Below, piece by piece: positions 47,669-62,409 of a stretch of 64,000 bases of DNA. The position numbers and the translations under genes are program-made. This DNA is from Branchiostoma floridae. Its lineage: Eukaryota; Chordata; Leptocardii; Amphioxiformes; Branchiostomatidae. The DNA is taken from NCBI RefSeq assembly GCF_000003815.2, contig NC_049997.1, forward strand, positions 16,915,306 through 16,979,305, given 5' to 3'. The notes under the pieces are model-generated. The model had not been told where the DNA came from. It did no database searches and was given only the letters and a program-made list of their open reading frames with translations. The first letter of the stretch is position 1, and each line of letters begins with the position of its first letter.

Positions 47669-50600
47669 TTACCAGCAGAAACACGGGCAACATTTAGTAG
47701 TAGGAGAAGGAGGAGGAGGTGGAGGTACGATTTGAAACCTCTGCGACTCCAATGATGGTCCTTGTCCTGTTAAAGTTAAAGTTATAGTCAAACAATAGAA
47801 TCCTTCATCTCGACATTACATAGTTTCAGAAAACGAGAAATATTCAATTTATAGAAGATCTTATTCCACTCACCTACATGTAATCATAACTAACTCAGTT
47901 AATATGATTAATAATGAAGTATAGTATGATTGATAACTCTATTCCATATTTTAATCTTACAGATATTGTAAATGTTGTGGTTATATATGCATTGCATTGC
48001 ATCGTATTGCATGACTATGTATACAATTGCAGACAATAAAAATTCAGCAGAAATGACAAAAAGACCTTCAAAAGTCGTACCTTGGAGCTTGAATAAAGCC
48101 CGATTTAGTTGTTTTTTTTTAAACTCAGTCAAGGTGATAACTTGTGCTTTGCTTTTGTCGCCTGGCTGTTGTTGTGAGCCCACACAAGAGGCGAATATAA
48201 GCTCTGTCATGCCAACGTGCGTTTTCATCAGGAACACTCGTGGGTCGGCAGTTGTGTTGATGTCTTCAGCATTTTTCGGATATTCCGGTTTAAAGTCCTT
48301 CGGCAACTGTGAGAGAAGCAACAAACATGTGAGAGACCATGTTACATATAGCTATTTTTTATTCACTTCGTGAAACGAAGTGTTTGCAGTCAGTGCTGTT
48401 TTGATGTCAGGTGGTCGTTTGTCAGCCTGATAACTAGGGAACGCGTGAATGGATGGTTTTGATATTTGGTATGTGGGTAGGATTAGACATGACGAAGGAA
48501 TGGCAGGAATTGCGTTACGGCAGGGCGCTCTACCGGTGTGTTATGGTACTGCAGCGGAACTTCCGGTTTTGCTATTTTTTGTTTGGGACTTGTTTGGGTG
48601 ATGATTTTTAAGTGGTAGGTAGCTGTGTAAAAGCATGAAAAGGTGTGTAAGTTTTGGCCACCTAGGGGTTTCGCAAGGGCGGTGAAAGTAATTCTTGTTT
48701 TAGGTTTTGAGAAGGAATAATGAGAGAAGGGGTTGATGGATGTTAATGACTGTAGGTATGCAGATAGCTTACGTAATGATGTGCATTCTTGTATGCTTGT
48801 TATGCAAATTAGGTGGTAATTTGCATAATACAATAGGTATGTGTAGAAACCCTCAAAACTCTGTGTCTGTGAACAGTCCAGCTCCTTCACGCCAACACAG
48901 ATTGATCTGATATTTGGTATGTGGGTAGCTGTTGAGAAGGAGAAGAAACGTACGAGGCGTTTTTTGTCTAGTGGCTTTTGACGGTTTTGCAGGGGATGTT
49001 TGTACTTGAAAAATAGTGTTTAGTGTGCTAAGTGTGGCGATTACGCAATAGTGGTTTATATTTAGGAGTTACGTCATTCTGCGTGGGTTGGAGTTTTGCA
49101 TGGCCCCGTCCCCACAGGAAGTGACCCCAAAGGTCATAGTTGCGCAATAGAGGACAGCACGACTTATATATACCAGACGATTACAAGACAATGGTACTAC
49201 AGGGACAGTACATTATACATGATGGGGTGTAAACGTTTCCTATAAGATTTGATAATCTGTAGATTAAGGGCAATGAATAAGGGCAATATAATGGTGATAT
49301 TGTTTACAGGGGCCTATATTATACGTTTTAAAAGGGTTGTACATGTAACCGTTACTACCGGTACAATACATTGTTGAACAAAGCAGGGTTTGTTTTTCAC
49401 AGTAACTTGTAGTCATTGATGAGAGTGTTTATAGGGATTCTACATTAGACATATGGGATACACAATGTAGTGGACTGCATGTTACATCAGCATTGTTGCA
49501 ACCATTGATACATTTGCTTCCGGTGGTGGATTTGTTATCCTACCTGCTGAAATCGGACAAATTTCTTGTTGGATAAGCATTTGGTCTCTCTTCCAAGGAA
49601 GAAATTATGCATCCTGTATGTTATCCCGGACAGAAAAAGGTGTCGCGAGGCGTATAATCCTATTGACTGACAAACCCCGTGCGGGCGGATAAAGCGTTCC
49701 CTCCACGGCAGGACTTGGGCCAGCTGGACTGATTTCACCGGGCGACGCGCGGCTTGTCATGGTCGTCAGTAGGGCTCCCATAACCTGGCTAAATGGTTGG
49801 AAATTAACCACTCTACCCGGAAAAGTCAATACTTGGACAAATACATGCGATGTACATCTCAAAGTTGAAATTTTATCAACTCACCATTTGGTTTTTATGT
49901 TTTGTTTTGTTTTTTTTGTTCCTATGAAAACACCCACCGACTCCAGATATAAAGAACAACCCATTGAACAGTATCGCCTGTTTCATTCATATCTTCCTTC
50001 CAAAACATCAAGGACAATTAAGTTCAGAAGAGGATCGAGTAAGTGTCTGTTGTAACTTACCTGCAGACTAGTATACTCTGGTTCATCTTCATCGAAGGTA
50101 AAGTACATTGTGGACTTTTCAAACTGCAGCACAACATAGGTGCCGTCTGCAGGTGGTATACTGGTGTAAGAGTACACTCGCACTTTCACTGAATGGAAGA
50201 ATGAAATACAGGATCAAAATTTGTTCAACTTTAAGTCTTAACCATATTTTGTATAATATAAGAAAAATTCAGCAATTATAAAATATAAACGCTACTGGAA
50301 CTAGCTTGTAAGAGGTCCACTTACCGTTCTCTGGCGGCACATTTTTGTTCTGCGTCCGGAACACCTTAGTTCCCGGATCCCCATTTTTCAAGTATTTCTG
50401 AACAAGGTAACATTCAAGGTACTGGTTGAGTATGCTCTGTGGTTCATATGGACTCGGTGTTGAATTCCCATCAAATACAATCGTCTGAAAAAAAGGTGAA
50501 TAATCAAAATAAGTGGATGGGCCTTACAATCCATATTTTGCTACATTTGTCTCTTTCCTACTCATAAATACCAACATGTACACACCCACCCGAACAAACA

Positions 50601-51038
50601 AACAATCAGACAAGAAGGCGGTCAAGCCAAGTGGCACCGACTCTCCCACTGAGATTCCATTTTTATTGTCGTCGGCGGCGTTTTCAAAACCAGGGACATA
50701 AACATTATTTTTAAAAGCTTCATTCTACGTGTATTGCCCTTTCACACAGACACTCACACCCAACCATACACATCAAAACAGGGAGAGAGAAAGAAACAGA
50801 CACAAACCACAAATTCACACACAATCAGCGAGGAACTCATGTCAAACTTATTAGCACCTTTGTCTCTTCGCCCTCGTCTGCCATGTTGACGCCGTGAGAA
50901 TAAAACTGTGCTGCAGACTAGTTTTTCCTCGTCCGCTCAGACCAAAACTTGGCAAAGATCAACAATGACATACCTTTAAGTATTGCTCCCTTTATATATG
51001 CACATATATACACGCGCACACACACGCACACACACACG

Positions 51039-51088
<50 letters not shown>

Positions 51089-51277
51089 CACACACATACA
51101 CAGTTAAGTACGCAAGCATGAACGTAGAAACTCACACACCTGTACGTCCGCACGTCGAACTTAAAAGCATAAACATATACTTTCGCGAACACAAACAGAC
51201 AATCAAACAAGTCAGTAACCAAGTCAAGTCAAACTTACTGTTGCCTTTCCGATCAAAATTTGGCCCACCTCTGCCAT
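47669..51277 (-). CDS. Gene copy I: IL-1-like family member with a C-terminal cysteine cluster and two possible first exons, 212 or 216 aa
   Basis: Exons on the minus strand: first exon either 50884-50858 (MADEGEETK, weak donor GTGCTA) or 51277-51239 (MAEVGQILIGKAT, donor GTAAGT), both phase 0; then 50484-50325, 50188-50061, 48306-48081, 47766-47669. Exon 2 (NQYLECYLVQKYLKNG) is diverged; exon 3 has ADGTYVVLQFEKSTMYF; exon 4 has AEDINTTADPRVFLMK, F-A-S-C-V, then a long QQQPGDKSKAQVITL loop shared with copy E; exon 5 has LESQRFQIVPPPPPPSP and ends KCCPCFCW. The terminal four cysteines could be palmitoylated; this is not a CAAX box. There is no signal peptide. Each first exon has its own TATA box, so alternative promoters, or the head of a lost neighbouring gene, are both possible. 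Confidence 0.74.
48370..50060. other. Intron 3 of copy I, repeat-rich
   Basis: 48430-48990 holds modules of the kind gatatttggtatgtgggtag shared with 45.9-46.2 kb. The 49535-49862 frames have no splice support in phase with the gene. Nothing else is recognised. Confidence 0.45.
50990..50998 (-). promoter_or_regulatory. Proximal TATA box of copy I
   Basis: TATATAAAG on the minus strand, 106 bp upstream of the MADEGEETK exon. The usual upstream core is replaced by the CA microsatellite at 51008-51101, so this promoter has lost its conserved flank. Confidence 0.55.
51008..51101. repeat. CA microsatellite between the two first exons of copy I
   Basis: (CA)n with ATA and AAA interruptions. For the distal first exon (51277) it sits about 140 bp into intron 1; for the proximal one it lies directly upstream of the TATA box. 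Confidence 0.9.
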
Positions 51278-51392
51278 GTTGACACCTTGAGAACTGGGCT
51301 GTGTTGCACACTTCTTCTTCCTCGTCAGCTCAGAACAAAACCTGGCCCCGAAATGTGGGATCCAGTCCCTCACCCCCGTTATATACCACCCT

Positions 51393-51401
51393 CTTTATAT
51401 A
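51393..51401 (-). promoter_or_regulatory. Distal TATA box of copy I
   Basis: TATATAAAG on the minus strand, 116 bp upstream of the MAEVGQILIGKAT exon, with the full conserved core CCTATTTTTAGACCTGG directly upstream. Confidence 0.75.
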
Positions 51402-51949
51402 CCAGGTCTAAAAATAGGTACAGGTGGGGATACTGTGATTTATATTCAATGTCAACAGACCATAAATCAACGGATACGTCGTTGTAAAAATGTAAAAACG
51501 CGGGAAATCAACACTTGCTAGTTTAGTCCCTTTATTTAGTACAGAATATTCTCAAACGTTAAAAACGTGTTATTGCAAGGAATGGTGCTAATTCTATACA
51601 TGGTTAGTTAATTCATTCTTACCACACTGAATTATCATAGAAAATGACGTATTCCAGGAGGTAAGAGGAGCATTTGCATTTGTTCTTTCAAGAGGACCCA
51701 TGCCATGACCGTCCGCAGTTCAAGTCTATCTATTCATTACCCTAAGGTGTCAGTTGTGATCAAAACGTTTACGCATATGTAACTCTGTGATAGTTTCGTT
51801 CACGTCTGTACAGGTAAAGTTAGAGTCCTTTCGCATTTTGACCATGGGGAGAAGTTGTCTAGGTTTCGGCCCCTTCCCATCAACACATACATAAAGTTTG
51901 TGATAAACGCACGCAAAGGCATACGCACACATAGCAGGTGTTTTTCCAC

Positions 51950-52200
51950 CAGAACGTTCTTGGCCGCACCCATGACGTCAGGACCATTATATTGCTCTTT
52001 TTTATGTTGCTTTCGGCAGCGTTTGTTGTTAGCTCGAGCAGCTAAGGAGGTGATGGTAGGTATAAACGAAGCAAAGGACATTTGTGTATAGGCTTCAAGT
52101 GGCTGTGAATGGTACAGCATGGGTTGTGCCGGGGCCATACCAGACGAATGTCAACAGGAAGACTCAAGCGGCCGAAACGGCCGACCTATGGCTTAGTCAC
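51950..52200 (+). repeat. Partial U-block upstream of copy I
   Basis: cttggccgcacccatgacgt, ttcggcagcgtttgttgtt, gagcagctaaggaggt, gaatggtacagcatgggttg, acgaatgtcaacaggaagac. It is cut off by the tandem-repeat region to its right. Confidence 0.6.
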
Positions 52201-52484
52201 ATTCCCAATTACATCAATCATAATGCAAGCATTTCATGCTCATTATATTTCAGCCATACCATAGGTATGGTGAAATATATTGTATTCGTAATGTTTCTTT
52301 CTTTCTTTCTTTCTCCTGTCAAATCTTCAAATCGAATCAACTCCGCCATTTTTTAACCGATTGACTTGAAATTTGGCACAAAGGTAGAGTAAGCCAATAC
52401 CCCCAGGTGTTTTTTTCATTTTTTTCATATCTTCCTTTAAAATGATTTTATTGAGGTTTTTGTCAATTTTTATGTATATTTCGG

Positions 52485-53180
52485 GCTCCTGTACCCTGGT
52501 ATTACAGTCGAATGACATGAAATTTGGTAGAGAGGTGCCTTGATCATATGCTCACCTAGATTCAATAACAGTTTTGGCATACGGTACAACATAATGCTTA
52601 ATTTTGCGATTTTTGGCAATTTTTTTACCAAAAAAAGGACATTTTTGGCTCCTGTAGCCTCGTTTTACAACCAAATGATCTGAAATTTGGTATAAAAGTG
52701 CCCTTTAATTATGTGCACATAAATTCAATAAAGGTTTTCCCATACGGTACAACAAAATGCTTAATTTTGCGATTTTTGGTCATTTTTTGACCAAAAAAGG
52801 ACATTTTTGGCTCCTGTAGCCTCGTTTTACAACCAAATGATCTGAAATTTGGTATAAAAGTGCCCTTCAATTATGTGCACATAAATTCAATAAAAGTTTT
52901 CCCATACGGTACAACAAAATACTTAATTTTGCGATTTTTGGCCATTTTTTTGACCAAAAAAGGACATTTTTGGCTCCTGTAGCCTCGTTTTACAACCAAA
53001 TGATCTGAAATTTGGTAAAAATGTGCCCTTCAATTATGTGCACATAAATTCAATAAAAGTTTTCCCATACGGTACAACAAAATGCTTAATTTTGAGATTT
53101 TATGGCCATTTTTTTGACAAAATTTGGACATTTTTTGCTCCTGTTCCCTCGATTTACAACCTAATGACCCGTAAATTGGT
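52485..53180. repeat. Tandem repeat, unit about 160-167 bp, five units
   Basis: Units begin with gctcctgtagcctcgtttta or variants at about 52486, 52651, 52811, 52972 and 53139. Each contains gatctgaaatttggtataaa, gtgcacataaattcaata, catacggtacaacaaaatgc and ttaattttgcgatttttggc. The middle three are near-identical; the outer ones are more diverged. Confidence 0.85.
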
Positions 53181-54259
53181 AAAGGGGTGCTCTAGATATC
53201 TATTCAAATGACCCATGTATAATTTTTGGCATGGACCACTTTAAAATGATATGTTTGGGATTTTTTGGTCATTTTCCAATGGCCAAAGGGGTCAACGACC
53301 TCAAGGCCTATTGTTGCATGAGGGAGATGGCTGAAATATGCTGTATTTGCTCTCAAGCAAATGTCGGCCTTTCTAGTTTTATGATATTTTTATGATGAAT
53401 ATAGAAAACGGTTTTATACCTTGATTACCCAAGAAAGTTTTCCTCATCTGAAGAGAGCCTCAAGTTGTACATCCTAGGCGGTTTTTATCTTTATTCACAC
53501 ATGTACGTTTTCCTATTAATTCAAATTTAACACAAATCCAAGCTTCATTTGGAGCCTGGTAGATGCTAAGTTTTTTACACACGATCAAACTAAAACTCTC
53601 GGCAAAAACAGTAGCGGCGACACGAGGGATGAGGGTGTCTTTGGGAATACCTCAACCAACTCGCCCCCCCCCCCCAAAAAAAAATATGCAAAAATCATGC
53701 AACAGCCCTCCTCCCCAAAAAATTTCGTGCTGCCGCTTCTCACATAAAGTTGTGATCAAATCTCCAACTAACTCCATTTCCATATGTTCACTCGGTCGCT
53801 ACTTTGAAGTACTAACGTTAAGTATAGAGAATATCAGAGATAGATGGGTTATGAAAACAAGATCCGATCCTAAGCTTTGCTGGGCATGTGTTCTTCAGCT
53901 ATGACCAAATCTTAAGCATGAAAGAATATTACCTCTCTTACTCTCTGTTGGAGCCAGTTGATTTTGCGGTCTAAGATATCTATGCATTTCAAATGAAATG
54001 GGTGTCAGTGCTGGCTATATGTTTAAGGCAAAGTAAAGTTACCAACAACATCACAGACCGTACGTGTAATAACTACGGGGTACCCCTTGGTCATTTTCAA
54101 CCAAATACAAAAGAACTAGAAATCATCCATGAGTTTATAGGTATCACTAGACCTTTATGTACCATAGAAAAAAATTGATACAAAATACCAAAAACAAAAA
54201 AATGTAACGTTATTTCAAGTAATCGAGAGGAATATTTGACTGAAGTCTTGTCGTATCCT
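53181..54259. other. No gene seen
   Basis: 53320-53393 ends in a segment (gctgaaatatgctgtatttg, then caagcaaatgtcggcctttc) repeated at 57910-57965, probably the end of one interspersed repeat. 53667-53692 is a C run followed by an A run. Confidence 0.5.
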
Positions 54260-55660
54260 AACTGTGTCTGTGAATCTTCGGGACGGTGTTAAGGAACATC
54301 CCCATCAAAACTGAACACAGAAGTCAAGTGGCATCTGTTGACAACTCTTTAAACTGGCCGTTCTCTTGCACCATGTTGACGTCGGGTATATATTTACAGT
54401 TCTTATGTCCCATGACACAAGACTGTACCACACGAGTGTTCTTCCTCGTAGGCTCAGGCCATTCGAGGCGTTTGTTTTGGGGACGGTGTGAAGGAATTTT
54501 TTCCTCATACTAAACTCTAAACTCTATCGGTGTGCCGATGACCTTTGCACAGGTCAGATAGATTGGTCAAAACAGAACATGTGTTGACTGAAAACTGTTT
54601 TGTTATCTTTCAGCCGCAGCCAACGATCGAGCGAGAACACAAAAAATCATTGGCTTCACACTGAGACGCCAGGGCCATAGATCTTGTTCAGGGTACGTTT
54701 TCGGTAGCGTTTGTGGTTGTGTTTGTGGTTTAACGGCATACCTCGAGCAGCTAAGGAAATATTGTTGTGACATTTAGCATGTCGGCAGGTGTCAACAAAA
54801 CAAAGGGCCTTTGGTTGTGAGCTTCAAGTGGCTTTGTATGGTACAAGTACAGTACAGGGGTCATTCCGGGGGCATGTCAGAACGCCTGTGTGTTGGAAGA
54901 ACGCCAACAGGAAGACGAAAATGGCAGAAAATCCGCACAATAGAGTCGGACTAAAAAGACATTTACCTAATCTTACGGGAGTGGTATGAGTTAGTTGCCA
55001 AGCGGTACATTTTGCATTTTCATGTTATTTTTGTGTTACTTCTTTATGTTCAGTCAAGTTCAAGCTAGATTGACTATATTTTGCATTACCAACGAAAAAT
55101 TGCACTCAATGTCAGACGGTAGGTCTACTGTACTAGTTACGAAAATGGCAGTTATGCATTCTATCGCTAGCAGGCGCTAGTGTGCTGTGTTTTCATAGGC
55201 TTTTGAGTGGTACATTAGCACATACCTGTAGCAATGAATGCTGTATAGTTAGTGCCGATGGCTAAATCAAGCTATAAGATGTTTCAACTTTTTTTTAGTT
55301 TGAGTTTGCGTTCTTCCTATTGCAATATTCAGCCCTACGTTTGACAGAAGATATGGCTTCACAAATACTTCAGCAATCCGCCAACCACTGTATGAGTTCG
55401 GGGCTACTCGTAATTATGTACTAGGACCCCTCTAAAGACGGTACAAAAAGGCAACAGTTTGAAGGTTCGAATAATAACAAAAGCACTGGATCTTGGGTCA
55501 ATTCCTTTTATTTACCACACCCCCTTCCCTCTTCTCCCGATGTAAAAGATATCTCTCTCCCTTGACCCCTTTATAGAATAGTCTAATCTTATCAAGGTAT
55601 AGGGTTCAACACACAACAAACAGTTCAAATTTCAGAGGCATACAATGCTGTACTTACAAT
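54260..55660 (+). repeat. U-block copy, gene-less
   Basis: gacctttgcacaggtcagat (54540), ttcggtagcgtttgtggttg, gtgtcaacaaaacaaagggc, catgtcagaacgcctgtgtg, gctagcaggcgcta (55166-55179), cttgggtcaattccttttat, caacacacaacaaacagttc. Confidence 0.65.
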
Positions 55661-57513
55661 ACTGCACCGCATGGTATCTCACTGAAACTGCGGCACATCT
55701 TTGCGACTTCGGCGCGGCCGAGCGATTCGACTGAGCCCTAAAGGAATTTATCGATAAAACGAATAGCTTTGTGTGTTTTGTTGTCCTTTTATACTCGTAC
55801 GTGTTGAATAATATTCCCATCATAAAATTAAGGATAACGCAAATCCAATTTAGAACGCAGTGAGGCCGCCAACCTGCCACAGTCCAGCTAGTAAGATTAT
55901 TGTTCCACTTAGAATGCAAAAAAAGTATGACAGGGTAAAAGCAGTCATATTATAATCATAGTCTTAGTGGTTTCTCAATGAGTTCATAACAGTATCTCTC
56001 TCCTATTCCTTTCACATAAAATTGGTTAACATTTTGCACGGCATACACTGTGAGTCATTTTTGGGTGTCATTCTGTATGTACCATTGTATGCGAAATCCT
56101 GTCTAAATATTTTTAAATATGACATAATAGTGTTAGAAAACCAAACATAATATAAGATAGTATTACTAAGAAGATTATTTTGTTGCTAATATAACATATT
56201 CTTCCGTCATGTCTCAGAATATTTCAGCTGACATCTTCATGATCAGAATCAATTCAACCAGGTTTACTCCCAGTCGTGGGATACGCCAGAGTATATATTA
56301 GACTCGGATGGGAACAAAATGGATTCAGCCACCCTGTAAACAGTACGTGGAATGAATTGAATACTGGGCCGATTGTTAGGTACAGGGGAAGTATAGTGAA
56401 CGATAGAATTGACACGTACTTGACGTCACGTTTTAAGTATCGACAAATAGCTATATACATATATATATCCGTTGTAAAATAAAGACAGGTACGTCAACAG
56501 TTCTAACATTTACGATCTATTTCAGGATTCATTGCTAACACAGCAAACGAAAAGCCGCAACAAAGCCCATAGACCTTTGAAGGCGTCTATATATAGTCAT
56601 GAACATGATATGGTGATCCGTTTAATTATACCTAATGTTACAATGTGACAATGTAGGGTAATGTGACTGTTTGAACATACAGATTGACTCTGATGACATC
56701 CGCGTAATAAGATACGCCAAATACTACTTACTCAAGCAAGTGGATATAATTTTGGAAACGGTCAGACGTTTCAGATAGCATCCACTGTCTTTCGTCAGTG
56801 ACACTGAGGAGATCTTGTTGGAGAGCAGGTTTATACAAGTAAGTCATACTTTGATATGTAAAGATTACGTTTTCTATTAGGCTATCTAAAATTTGCCTTA
56901 GCCTCCTTGCATAGTCAAATTCATAGTTATCAAACCGGCTCTTCAACAGATCTGCTCAGTGTTACTGACAAAAGACAGTGGATACTATCTGAAACGTTTT
57001 CAAACGTTTTCAAAACCTTGTCCAGTTGCTTCAGTAACGGTTTTCTTGGCGTGTGGACATCTAAGGTACCATTTATTGAAACTGTTCATCGTCTAATTAT
57101 CAAATTAACATTCAGTGATGAATTATGCTTATAGAATTGTATTTTTTTTGGAGGTATTATTCTAGTCATGACCACGAGTACAAGCTGTAAAACATCTATT
57201 TGTAATATTTAAAAAAAACATGCAATCATGTGAGGTTTATCATATAACGTTACAGTTGTGCTATCAATACACACCTACTGCATATTTAATACTTAGTCAC
57301 TTTGAGGACTTTTGGATACAAAACTAGATGGGCTTTATAAAACATTCAGAAAGCAAGGAAATCCTTCAATCATATCAATCAAAATAACATACATTTTATA
57401 CTCATGACAGATTTGCACCTAATCAAACAGAATTTTGCTCCTTTAAAATGTCCTGTTCTCATAAAAGCTACACTTTGCTGACTTGACATTTCACAAACTG
57501 TTCGCCTGGTGGT
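55661..57513. other. 3' flank of copy J, with a foldback element
   Basis: 56170-56215 (ttttgttgctaatataa...ttccgtcatgtctc) resembles the 3' flanks near 9920 and 36260. No exon is recognised; the 56254-56482 frames are unsupported. Confidence 0.45.
56700..57045. mobile_element. Foldback element, family member with long arms
   Basis: Left arm from about 56700 (cttactcaagcaagtggata, aaacggtcagacgtttcaga) is inverted relative to the right arm (gtggatactatctgaaacg, gtccagttgcttcagtaacg) ending near 57045. The two share core words with 30640-30775. Confidence 0.65.
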
Positions 57514-62365
<4,852 letters not shown>

Positions 62366-62409
62366 CTATGAACAAAGAACATTGATGGTCAACATTTAAA
62401 CATCAACAT

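Noticed and set aside
47669-47692. CAAX prenylation box at the end of copy I
   Set aside because: The last residues are C-F-C-W; there is no cysteine at position -4 followed by two aliphatic residues and a usual final residue. I regard palmitoylation as the more plausible modification.
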